Source of the DNA: Atriophallophorus winterbourni
Lineage: Eukaryota > Platyhelminthes > Trematoda > Plagiorchiida > Microphallidae
Assembly: GCA_013407085.1 (NCBI GenBank)
Contig: JACCGJ010012940.1
Location: 1 to 64,000 of the forward strand
Direction: 5' to 3'
Length of the DNA stretch: 64,000 nt
The notes under the pieces were generated by a model. That model had not been told where the DNA came from and did no database searches. It was given only the letters and a program-made list of their open reading frames with translations. Positions 20,721 through 32,400 of this stretch are shown here, one piece after another. Every line of letters begins with the position of its first letter. Position 1 is the first letter of the stretch. Position numbers and translations under genes: made by a program.

Positions 20721-22170
20721 GCTGATAATTTTTCATCATCCATTGAAGCAATTGATTTCGATTACAAAGATTTGTCTCAATTTTTAGATATATTAGTAGA
20801 AAACAAGTAGCATTCAACATGACGCGATCTCGAGTTTACCAAAGTTTGATTAAGTTTGTCGTGTTTGACAATCAAGCTGAGAATGAGGAGTTTGCAATCT
20901 AGCTAGGTGGTCTCGTGTACATTATGATTCATGATAATTGGTTAAAAAATTATCGGGTGGTTTGTAGTATATAAATTATGTATATTAGTAACATATTAAT
21001 TGAAATGCGATTACGAAATGCTTTTAACTACTTGACAGTGATCAACTGGATCAGAGTTCAATCGAGTAGCCCATTTACACATTCATGCCTCAAGTTGCTA
21101 ACCAATTTGAAGTTTTTGGAAGGTTAAACCACTTGCAATTGTAAAACAAACAGACAATTAGATCGAAACTTTTTGAAAGCCTTAAAACGTTGCACGAGGT
21201 TGTGATTTTTTACTGCCACGTGACGGCGTGACCAAATATCGTTGGCAGATTTCCGCAAAGTATCAGGCTACTTAGCTGAATAGCTTCACAAGTTGGTTTC
21301 TTTTTATAAGATAGGATTTTGAGTTAACAGAATCGATGTTCCCTTTTGCTTTAAATTTTGTATTCTCATTCACGGATATAAAAAATATAATCGCGGGGGT
21401 TTTACAGCACTCTGGCGAATACAAATTGTGGCCTATGAGAATATGGCCTTGAGAACTCCGATTTGTGTTAGTTGTACTTCAACATCATTTAACTGGAGGC
21501 AGTTCCTCGGCTTTCGGAATCCTATTATATAAAGCAAAAATTTGCAAAATAACTATAAATATCTAATGGAATAGGACAAAATAACGTCAATTTTAATTGA
21601 TACTGTTGAATAATCATCCCAATCGAATTAAAATATATAAAACCCTAACCGGACTAACAATCTTTAGTCTGTAATGATGTGCCCAATAACAATCACACCT
21701 AGGCAAGCTGATGAACATAACCAGATCGATGTCGGCAAATACGTTCAAGTTGAGTCGAAATCTATTTCTTCAATTCAACCAGGCGGAAGCGAATTACATC
21801 ATACTTCAACCATTGCGGCGTACCGCTTGTATTTAACTCCCATGGCACGAGCCGAATCTTTTTACTATTCACCAAGTTGACCACATGAGCAACAAGGTAA
21901 GTCCTTTCGATTTACAAATCACTTATGACCGAAAGAAAGTGGGAAAATTAATTACCAATTAGACGTATACTTGCGGCCGAAGAATTGCGGCAGGGTAGGA
22001 GAAATCCCACTCCTTCAAAGTGGAATGGATGAATTATGAACAAACAAGTCCTATTTGGTGAGTCTACATGAAAGATGACTTCACGTCTCGAATTTGCCAC
22101 AAAAGCAATGATGGATGAAAATAATTGCAAAATTTAGATTTAATGCTATGACTAAGTTATTCTGCGAATC
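20721..22170. other. AT-rich region, no recognised feature
   Basis: No coding similarity, RNA gene or repeat seen beyond short chance frames. Confidence 0.45.
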
Positions 22171-22174
22171 ACTG

Positions 22175-23460
22175 TACAAAGTTTAATACCGACGGACTGG
22201 AAATCCGGCATTATCTCCCAAATCTTTAAATGCGTTCAGAACCCGCCGTCTCCAAAGTGCTCGAAAGGACCGTAGTGAATAAACTGCGCAAAAACCCATG
22301 AAGAAAATAAGCTATTTTTGGGAGCGCAACAGAGTTTTAGAAAGGGATACTTCTGCCTTACTGACCTCCTCATCCTTGACTATTGGAATCCAGCAGTAAA
22401 TGTTGTGGATATCATCCACGTATGTTAACTTGATATGTTGAAAGCATTTGACCACATAAACCACAGTATTCTATTACAAAAGCTGGAACGTTGTGGTATC
22501 ACTAGCAGACTATTAGCCTGGCAAGAAAATTATCTGAATGAGCGGCTTGTTCAAGTCTTTGTGGACGATGCTTTATCGAAGTCTGTAGACCTGACCTCAG
22601 GGATCAGTCCTCGGACCAATCATCTTCGCACTTTACGCCAATGACCAAAATGCCCTCAACAAGTGCAAGGTCGTACTGCTCGTGGACGATATAAAAGTGC
22701 GGTTGAGGAAAAATAAAACGGAAGACTGCGAACTGTTTCAGAAGTAACTGGATAACCTCCACGTTTGGTCCCCAAATCGCCTATTTTTTAATTTAAAAAA
22801 GTGTAACATGTGACACTTTGGAAACTATGTGGAGTTACAATATTTAATTGGTGCACATAGCCTCTCGTTGACCATGCAACAAAGGGACTTAGGTGTGTGG
22901 ATAAGCAACGCTATAGGGATGTCGAGCCATTGCAACTCCGTCTATCGCGAAACACCAAAAAATTGTCACTCGTTAAGAGAATTTTCGGTGTTTTTCATAA
23001 CTGATAATTCCCCGCATTATAAATACGCACATCAGATCCCCGATGGAATATGCAGTTCAAGCATGGTCGCCATGGCTTAAAAATATTTTGCGTATTTTCA
23101 AAGAATGTACCATCGAGCTTCCAAACATGTCGCCAGACTTAGCCGAAAAACATACAATGAACGAATCAAAACCTTGCATTTATTCGATTATCCACGTCGT
23201 CGTCTCCGATGGGATTATATTTTGGTTTATAATATATTTAACACCGCAAATCACCCTCTGCAATGCTTATTTAATCTACGGGCTCGCATAAGACAAGAGC
23301 TCACACATTGACTCTAACTGTCCCTCACTCTCAACTCAACTGTAGACGACATATTTTGGCGTGCGGGTTTGTTTTACTTGGAACAATCTACCTGATTATG
23401 TTGTAAACTCACTAAATCAGCAGATGTTCAAGAGAAGTCTTGAAACCTTTTAGACCCTTA
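22175..23460 (+). pseudogene. CR1-like LINE reverse transcriptase relic, several breaks
   Basis: Order of motifs along the plus strand: 'IPTDWKSGIISQIFK', then 'KAFDHINHSILLQKLERCG' (palm, first catalytic aspartate), 'SLTMQQRDLGVWIS', 'YAVQAWSPWL', 'MYHRASKHVARLSRKTYNER' and 'YVVNSLNQQMFKRSLETF'. At least four frameshifts or stops separate them, and the catalytic box reads VDD in 'LLVDDIKVRL' rather than FADD. An old copy of a LINE different from A and B. Confidence 0.8.
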
Positions 23461-26400
23461 ACCCATGCATCTATATTTGTCATCCACCAATCGAAAACAA
23501 TTTCTGCCTTTTGGATTTTTACCTGATTCTTGAACTGCTCAGTAAGCAACCAAATCCCGTTTTTGTTTGTTATATTATTCACAGTTTCCATATTATTCCG
23601 TGATTTTTTGCAAAATTAAATTGAATTAAATTGAATAAGTAAACAAAATCGGTGTATTTAATAACTGGAACATTTAAAAATCGTTCTATACGCATGCAGG
23701 TTTACTTATCGAACAATTTTGTGTTAAAACAAACGAGTTGAGCAATGCGCAGTGCACTTGTTTTAAAATGGTGAAAAATATCATCAGCTTACCAATATTT
23801 CGGTCTATATAAATTCATTTTATTTTGATGGTGTTTCAGTTTCGCTTTAACTTCCGACTGAACGCTGGTATCTAATGATAGACGTCGTGACTTTAGGCTT
23901 GGTGTACTCTTTTCAAGGTTTTTCATGGATGATATTTAACAAACCACTTACAAAGTAAACCAATATTTACTCTGCTTTAGTAATTGAGATGTTATGTGCT
24001 TTTCATCACCATAAATTCTTGAATCATGAATCTTGAATTTGACCACGGAAAAGTTGCCTAGCATTTGACACGCTAAAGAGCAGCCTGCTTGAATATTCTA
24101 CGACATGTATTGCATTATTTTTGTCGATCGTTTAAATTAGTTGAGCTGAAATATTATAAATACTAAAACCGGGTTCCTATATAATTATGCATAAACTCGC
24201 ATTTCTTCTGATAACCTGCATATATATAGAACCCTTCGCGATGATGATTAGAAAAGTTTCACATGACTGCCATTTGAATATTAATCATACCTTACCTAAG
24301 TTTATTATTCTGCACAATAAAGTACTGTTATTCACTACTATGCTGCCTGTCGTTATTGCGTTATAGTTCATCTATTTATATGCCCACTTCTTGGCATCAT
24401 AGTTGTCGAGAATTCATCATGAAAACATATAAATGAGATCGATTCTCTGAATGGTTTATGTGCCACATCAGTGAATAGTAGAGTGGTTGTTCCAGACGCT
24501 TGATCCTCAGAATTAGTTTCGCAAAACAAAGCAACGTGGCTTTCCTTTACGTTTGATAACAAAATCGATGTTCACACTTCGTACTTACTGCACGTTTACT
24601 AACATTCCTGAGCAAGATAAACTTTGAAAGCGGTAATATGTAGATATATTTAGACGTACGTTATCCGTACGCTCATATTTACATTATTATTTTTACGGAT
24701 TGTAAGTCGCATTTCGTATGGATAATTAGAAAGTCCAAGGACAAGCTGTGTCTCTTTGCGCTGTGAAGTTTCAAATAGCTGAATATCATCGACATCGCTT
24801 ATATCTACTCTCTCGCCTGTAAACAAATAGGTTAAAACGCGCTCAACTCTTGAAAAGTGAGAATAACGTTTAATAATAAAGCTTTAGTCACACAACTACC
24901 TCGACCAGCAAACTCAATGTGCATTCACTAATTAACATACTCCTATGGTGCGAAACAAATTGACCTACAAGGCGAAAACTGGAAAGCGACTGTCTAAACA
25001 CAACCCAAATTGTTTGAACAGTTGATCGAGTCTAGCGGTTAAATCATAGTCCACCCCATCAGCACGGGCCCGAGGGATACTTGCGAATGCGTTCTAAATC
25101 GCACTGGTATTATGATTTCGCAGAATAAGGTAATTAAGACCACACTATGGCTTCCAGAATCGATTATTTCTTGATCTCCCTTAATGACTTGGAAAACATC
25201 AACATCGAATTAAACAGTTTAAGCAATATCACGTGACTTGTGCAAAGATCGATATTGATTACGTCCATTTTCCATTTCTCGCTTGTATTTATTGCAAATG
25301 ACATTTGTATTAATTATCATGACATGACACGACATAATCTATGTATTAGACTGAACCATTTGACTGCTAAAACTGATCGCCAACAGACTCTAATCTGATT
25401 GATCTTTAGAGCTAAATAAATGTTATTCCAATATCAAACACCTTAGCGTGGACTGATATTTGTTAGGAGTGTTTGTGCGATGAATCAGCCAATACCGCAC
25501 CGTTTATGGTTGTATTATTACCCACAAGTGGGCACTTATAGATATGACAGACCTGCCTACTTTTTTTCATTGGGGGTTGTATTTTAGTGTATGTGATGAC
25601 ATTGTTAACCTGCTTGCGAGTCTAGTCGACTGAACTCCAGCTGTTGTTTCGAAATTTTGTAGAACCTGAGATTTGATTTTCTCTACTATAGTCTGAATCT
25701 TCGATCATTTCACCCCATTTGTACACAATGGGTTGTATTTTTTGTCAGCTCCAATGTGTCCGCAGCCCAAAATGGAGCGCTTGAACATCGGTATTGAATA
25801 TGCGGATCCGCATGGCTGGAAAAAGCTTCCAAGTATCAAAAGGATCCCAAGTTCCTAAGCACGAATTTCGGCTTGTAATACGGCTCCTAGCATATTCATA
25901 CGCGTTATGAACGCTGTTAATCACCGACTGTGAGACAAAACGGAACGTCTTCAAACGTTTACCAGGAACCTTGATATTCGCAGGTATTCATTTTCAGACC
26001 AATCTTAACTGCTTTATGAAAAAGTCTTACTCCGGCAATACGATATGCAGACAAACTCAATTAAGTGCGAAACCATAGTCTAGTGCATAGTTGAGGGTGA
26101 TCGTGATCAACTTTGAACGCATTTCGAAAGATCTGTTACTTATAAGTAGTCGAAAACCTTCAGATCCCAAACTGAATGCCTAATTACTTCATTTTCTTAT
26201 TCTTCTCATGATACTGTTTTTGATGATAAGAAAGATTCGTATATATGAGCTGCTTCTAGCATTGTGTGGGGCCTCATTTTAGCTACTTCACTTCACATTT
26301 TAGCTATTTCACTACACACTCAAGGCTAACTTACTAAAACCAATGTAACACCCGCTTAATCTATGGGAAGTGATGTACGTCTAAATTGGTTTGTCGATAA

Positions 26401-26540
26401 AGTTCCCGGTGCGCTAAGTGTTGGCTTGCTTGTAAGAAACTCGGATAGCCAGGTAATTTTCAACATAAAATCAGCTTTAATCGAACATAACAGTCATTTA
26501 CTAGCATTTCGCAGGTGGATATAGACACCTAGATCAAGCG
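23461..26540. other. No recognised feature
   Basis: AT-rich sequence with only short frames. I see no gene, RNA gene or clear repeat. Confidence 0.5.
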
Positions 26541-26544
26541 AATG

Positions 26545-26665
26545 CGAGAAATCAAATGCCAAGCCAACAATCACTTAACTGTCCGACATACAGAAATGTG
26601 GGCTGAGATTCTATCAAGTTGTCCAAGCCTGGACCTAAAATCGAGAGGAAGTAGCGCGGAGACTT
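26545..26665 (+). repeat. Dispersed repeat, strongly diverged copy
   Basis: The order CACTTAACTGTCCGACATAC, GTGGGCTGAGATTCTATCAA, GTTGTCCAAGCCTGGAC follows the 5' half of the repeat with many changes. Confidence 0.5.
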
Positions 26666-27044
26666 TAGTCAGTTCTCGATTGAAAACTATATTATATAAT
26701 TAACCCTGAAGCACAATTGTGGGCGATTACAGACCAATCCCCTTGAAGTAGACAACACGATTATTGAAATGAAACAAACGCGAGCTTGTAAGAATTTATT
26801 ACTCAGGCATTCGCAAAAAAGCAGTAATCAGCAGGATGCAGCATTAAAAGAATGGGTGAATAAAATATCGCGGTTATATTTAATGATTGTCACCTGTTAA
26901 GTGGGAATAGTTGGGTATCATTGATTATAATTTTACATTTGAAGTAATATTGAATGGCAAACTACTTCCGAGATGTAACTAATGTGAATCAAACTGACGT
27001 TAGAGAACAAAACTCGTACAATCGAAGCTCAGCCATTGAACCTT
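26666..27044. other. No recognised feature
   Basis: Nothing supported here. Confidence 0.4.
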
Positions 27045-27165
27045 AATGTATGAAAGCAAAAGCTTGATCCAGGCAAAGTGCCATACAGTCAGAGACTGCA
27101 CGTGGGCTAAAATACTGTCAGGTTGCCCAGGCCTATACAGATATGAGAAAGAAAATAGAATATAA
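27045..27165 (+). repeat. Dispersed repeat, 5' half
   Basis: From ATGAAAGCAAAAGCTTGATC to GGCCTATACAGATATGAGAA: well conserved 5' half, cut before the GTAGTGAGACTCCAG block. Confidence 0.8.
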
Positions 27166-29307
27166 CCTTGATAGAACAAACAATCTTCAGTTTCGAAATT
27201 TAATGTGATGCAATAATTGAAATTATATTCGAGAATTCGGACACAAAGTGTTGTGAAATATTGTTCAGAATGCACATAGCAATTTAATGAGCCCACATTT
27301 CGTTGCTAATCTTTTGAGATTGTTCGACTTTTATTAAGGGTGGATACAGATGGGGTCATATTTCACGAGATGTGATGCGAACGCTAACTTGAAAACTGAA
27401 TCAACTCAATAATTTGCGCAACGCCTTTCGTAACCAGATAAAAACTTGTATAATTTTTGAACGGGCTTATTAACGGATTTGACACGAGAGGTCGAAGATA
27501 GATCTGCAAAACGAGTCAGGCGAGAAAAGTACCGAATCATAAAGACGCATCTTTGTTTGTTAGCACATGAAATCGATCAGATGTAAGGATTGAATATTGT
27601 AATTAAGGCATCGATTCATTAAAAGTAGTAGTCTATAACCCAAGTTAGCGTCATATCTCGGTTTGGTTTATTTGAAACAGTTTCACTCGACGTAGTTATT
27701 AGCACAGCCCTCTCTTTAGAAGGGCTTACAGCGGTTAGTGTTGTATATATGGAGGTAGCATAACGTGTTTCATTTATAAAACGTTTATTGGCTTTCTTGA
27801 TATTCTTGCGTCCGAGGCACAACGTAATGAGTGTGAAAACGTTTTCGTTGTTTACATGGAGACCAGGTTTTACGCTTGGTAACAAAATTGTACACCGCTA
27901 TTCCCTGAACTGTTAAATGTAAAGAATATACAAGTTCAAGGGGCTCTCCCGATGTAACCAACTGAATAATTTTAGTTGGATAAAAAAAACATTATCAAGA
28001 GCCGAACCAACAATAGCAATGACAACAATGAGTTTGTCGAGATAAACAGCAAACTACAATGCATTTTCGGTAGATTCGGAGCATCAAGGATTAGAGTTGA
28101 TTTTGAGTAAAAGACTACAAAAAAGCTGATCAGAGCATCAAAACCACACTTGTTTTTGTTGCTACCGCATGCTTTGTGTGACCTTGACCTTGTCTGAACT
28201 AGCGGAACGGAGAAACATCTAGATGTTAGAACAGACTCGAGCTAATCGAAGCGCATAAATCAACCACACGTATCGATCGAGTTGCCAAAGCAGAACGAGG
28301 TCCACTCGAGACAAAGATGCAACATTTGGGGGCCGATAAAAATATAATCCGGCTTTACACTCGTGTTTTGTGAGATGGATAGTGTTAAGGAGCAGAGGCA
28401 ATGCTACAATCAGCTCAGAATGACTCACCCAAAAAAACAAATTTCACTTTCTGTGAACAAATTTGGAGCTGAAACCATGTCCTTTGTTTTTAGCTAATAA
28501 ATGATAAGATAGAACAAATCGTCATTAGTAAAAGAGCAAATCCAGCTGCTGTGTTTATAGTTCGAGAGGAAGTTTGGATCGTGTATTACCCGGTTTTATT
28601 GATAGTTGCTTAATGAATTGGAAAATCGAGTGAGTAACAATATCGCAGGTTGTCGCATAGCCTCAAATTCCCAATCAGTTTATCAATTCTAACTTTTTGC
28701 CCGCTTTAGAAATTGAGCAGAATCAGAAGCGAACAGCCAGAGGAGCCAATGTCCAGTCCCAAATGAACCTAATCATCGGGGGCGGTTGAAAACAAAGAAA
28801 CTACATTCGGCAACCGAAAAACGTAGGCCTAACTGGAGTTCAATCTTGCATGACCTTGACGTCTGTTTTATTGGGAGAAATACGTGATAGTGCTGGTGCG
28901 GTTTCGGTGATCTATTAAGAGGCTGCAAGAAATAGAAACAGTTTAAATAGCTATTGTATATCTTGCATTTGCGAAAGCTGCAGGCAATAAGGCGCGAAAA
29001 AGTTAAGCGGACAACATTTTGGAAAGAAATCCACACAATCGAGTATAAGTAGCAATAAAAATGAAAATCGAGTAATCAAAAACAAATTCAACCACAGCAT
29101 CTGATATGATGTGAGTGAGTTCGGATTGATTCACTCTCGATGGGATTTTATAGCGTTCCCAAGAATATCCTAAAACGCAACACAACTTTAGGTACACGAA
29201 TAAGAAAACGGAGTTAGCGATTGAGGTTGCGATGCTGGTGCGAATGCTTGAAACGGTGCACAGGGCGCAGGAGGAAGGCGTTTTCAGCGTGAACTTGGAA
29301 CACAACG
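27166..29307. other. Downstream flank and 3' UTR side of filamin
   Basis: Only short frames. The part next to 29,308 is expected to hold the filamin 3' UTR (minus strand). Confidence 0.45.
28867..28872 (-). other. Candidate polyadenylation signal of filamin
   Basis: TTTATT on the plus strand is AATAAA on the minus strand, about 440 bases after the filamin stop codon. Plausible, not proven. Confidence 0.4.
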
Positions 29308-29495
29308 TTAAGGCACATCGACCACAAACGGGCTGCCAGGAACGTGTTGATCACCCCACTTGACGAACAGCAAGTGCCGACCATGTTCTTGTACACGATA
29401 AGAGACTGAATATTTATCCCCAGTGTCGTGTTGTACCTTGATCTCTTCAAACGGCCGCGTGGGCCCACAAATGCCAACTAAGAGTGCTTCGGAAC
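29308..29495 (-). CDS. FLN: Filamin coding exon 33 (end of repeat 20, stop)
   Basis: Residues 2268-2329 and TAA at 29,310-29,308. '[20 protein letters not shown]', '[20 protein letters not shown]', '[11 protein letters not shown]'. This last repeat corresponds to vertebrate repeat 24, which forms the dimer. Confidence 0.95.
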
Positions 29496-32400
29496 CTGCC
29501 AATTCCAAGGTGAGTTGAAGCATGGTTATCAGTGATGGTTAGCAAGCGGATACCAGCAGGGTAAATAAAATTACGTTGGTTAGGGAATTATGTGAGCATA
29601 ATGTTGAAAAGTTGCATGGTCTAGCTGCTACATGCACAAGACTGATGAGAAAATAAGCAATGAATAAGCGGTGAAGGTGGAATGGAAATGAGTTTTGAAC
29701 AAATGAAACCAGGATTGATATTCTGACCGTCAAAGACATTAAAAGCATATTGTTGAATCGGCAGCTCAATGTCATGCGAACATGCAGCATAGCAGCCTTG
29801 AATGAGTGTTAAGATAGTACACGCATGAGTGATACCTTTTCACATTGCAAGTGAAAGACACACGGCCAAGCTGTGCAGATTGTAGCTATGAGAATAATTC
29901 GGTTAACTACTTCTCACGGTCTTCATCGACGGACGCCGAAAATGTCTGTACATGACACGGGTATCTGTTCGGTTGGGCAACCACATTAGATGTTACTGGC
30001 TCCTTCTGGACTGGTCGCGCAAACAAAGCTACTCAAATGTGCCAGTCTGGAGAACGGTTCATAAACGCTTAATTGCGATCGGTCATACGGTGGACGCTAG
30101 CCCAGGTCGTTAAGGCGTGGGACTACAATGGTTATGGTCAGCGGTTCGTATCCTACCCCCGAAGCGGTGGATATGTACTGCTGATGAGCTCAAATGAGAG
30201 CGAAACTCGAGTCCAGTGCTTCCATTATGGACCGTCGTGATCAACTTTGTGAATAGTTCGATGGGCTTGGCACGGATGAGTAGTCACAAATATGTCTGTA
30301 CATCTCAAGCACATGATGGTTTCACGCGTTATAACGTTTCGCATGACTATAGAGTGTAAGTCGGGAGAAACAAGCTAGAACACAACGTTCAAATACCATA
30401 AGTAACACATGGATGGTAAACACAGTTTTCCAACGTCTGTAACCAACAATTAAACTATTTTATTACATTTCTATTCAATGTTGAGTAAAATAAATTTATC
30501 TTAGTCTAGAATGGAAACAATGCCAACAGACTTTGATCAGTATACACCCGGAATTCAATGAGTTGAGCCGAATAATTAAATTAACCGCTATCCTTTGCAT
30601 GTGTAGCGTGTCGACAAGAAATGTGAATCAGCGCGACGATTAATCGATTAAAACATGAATTTTCGATACGCTATAACGACTGCGCCTTCTAAACGTGTTG
30701 AAATTGAATCGCGTAGTGGATCGTGTACTACGACAGGCAGACCGTCAAATACTGCGGAGCATCAAATTAAATTGAGCACAGCAAAATTTAACCGCTCGGT
30801 TCTGAGACATCCTCAAGCGTAACTAGCCGCAGGGAAATCGGAAGGTAGGAACCACAACGGGGAATGACTAATTGTTACGGATTTTAACTGTCTATGCTGT
30901 TCGGCCGTTTGCCCACCCCAAGTTCAATTCGCAATCGAATGCAGCGCACCAAAAGGTGGCCGTTTCTGATGACAGTAGTCCGGTATTTGCGAGATCTGAC
31001 CTGATGTGAATTTTTACATCAGCATTACTAGCGAGAAACTTACTACGGCTAGCAACGTTACCTGCTAATTCTCGTGCAGCTTAATCAAGGAATAGCAATA
31101 TCGCACAAATTTCCTGGCGAGATACTGCGTCTGGTTAAACAATATGATGGCTGCTCGCTCATCGGATAACAACCGTAACCTCTCCAATTCAACTCGACAC
31201 TAATGCTTAATACTTTGTCATTGCAAAGATTGGTCGAACATCAGTTCTTACAATTGCGTCTGTTTAAGGTCTACCTGGATTCATCTATCCACCAAAATGT
31301 TTGGGAAACGGCCGTTTATGTCGTTTAGAATATGTTCGGGAAATTGCATTCGGTTAGGACAGTTTTAAAGACCAGACACATGTTTTGTCCTATAGGCTTC
31401 ACTTGGAACCACTGTATTTCAAGGACCAGAGAAAGACTTTCCATGCGAATCGACCATCCGAAAATGAACAACAGGGGGTCACCAAAAGCGAAGTTGCCAA
31501 CTGCTTTTACTCAGCATGCAGATGACCAGAGCTTTTGTCTCTGTTTAGAGTGCAAAGCATCACGAACACTAACTCTGTTAAACACGGGAAATCGTAATTT
31601 CAAAATTAGGAGGGGATTCCTTATTGTTTTGCCTTGTATACAAGGTTACGATAAAAAACAACATTCAGAGCAGCGATAGCATGTGCAGAAAACTCGCATT
31701 GTGTTGGAGTTGAATTGATTCGGGCGCCAGAGTGTAAGCAAACAAACAAAGTTAGCGAGAGTAAATGTTCGACTAGAATTATTTCTAACGATGGAAAAAG
31801 TTAAAAACTAATGAACGTACCGGCTCCAGTGGTATCGACGCTGAAATGGTTTTCACGTTCATAATCAGCGCGCTTCGTACCCAAACCTTCACAACGCACG
31901 AGGTCCGCATTGGCACCTGAAGTTCGACCATGAACTTCGGAACGGCGAAAACCGGTCGACGTTTTGTCCATGGTTTGCAGTGTAATCTGTGATTGCTCAC
32001 TCGCACGGGAGCCATAACCCGAGCCGGTAACCTTAGCCTGAGGCGAAGTTGATGAGATTCAAAATGAAAGATGACAAGAAACATGGAAAACCCTCGATTT
32101 AAAGCTAGAAAACAATACACTGAATCGACGCAGCACGGCGTACAACATTTATAACCTAACAGTGTAAATGTACGTCGCAGGAAGTTGGATTGAGATAGTG
32201 TGTTTGCAACGGTGTGAGGTGCAATCTGGAACAAGATGTTGGGTTCATTGATCAGGCTGAGTCCATTACTGACTATTTACGGACCTATTCCAATCGCAAC
32301 GTTTGTTTCGTATCATGCTTAACGACCAGTCTGTCTTATCCAACAAGTTTTCACGAAAGCATAGATCGAAAACCCTGTAACAATGAGGCACAGATCTGTG

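Larger units (their letters stand above)
29496..31820 (-). other. Filamin intron 32
   Basis: Contains, in antisense orientation, the tRNA-like SINE with a hammerhead ribozyme (30,085-30,300). A 115-codon plus-strand frame at 31,332-31,679 has no recognisable motif. Confidence 0.85.

Noticed and set aside
30098..30153. tRNA gene
   Set aside because: A and B boxes are present, but no cloverleaf with acceptor stem could be formed; the hammerhead downstream fits a SINE instead.
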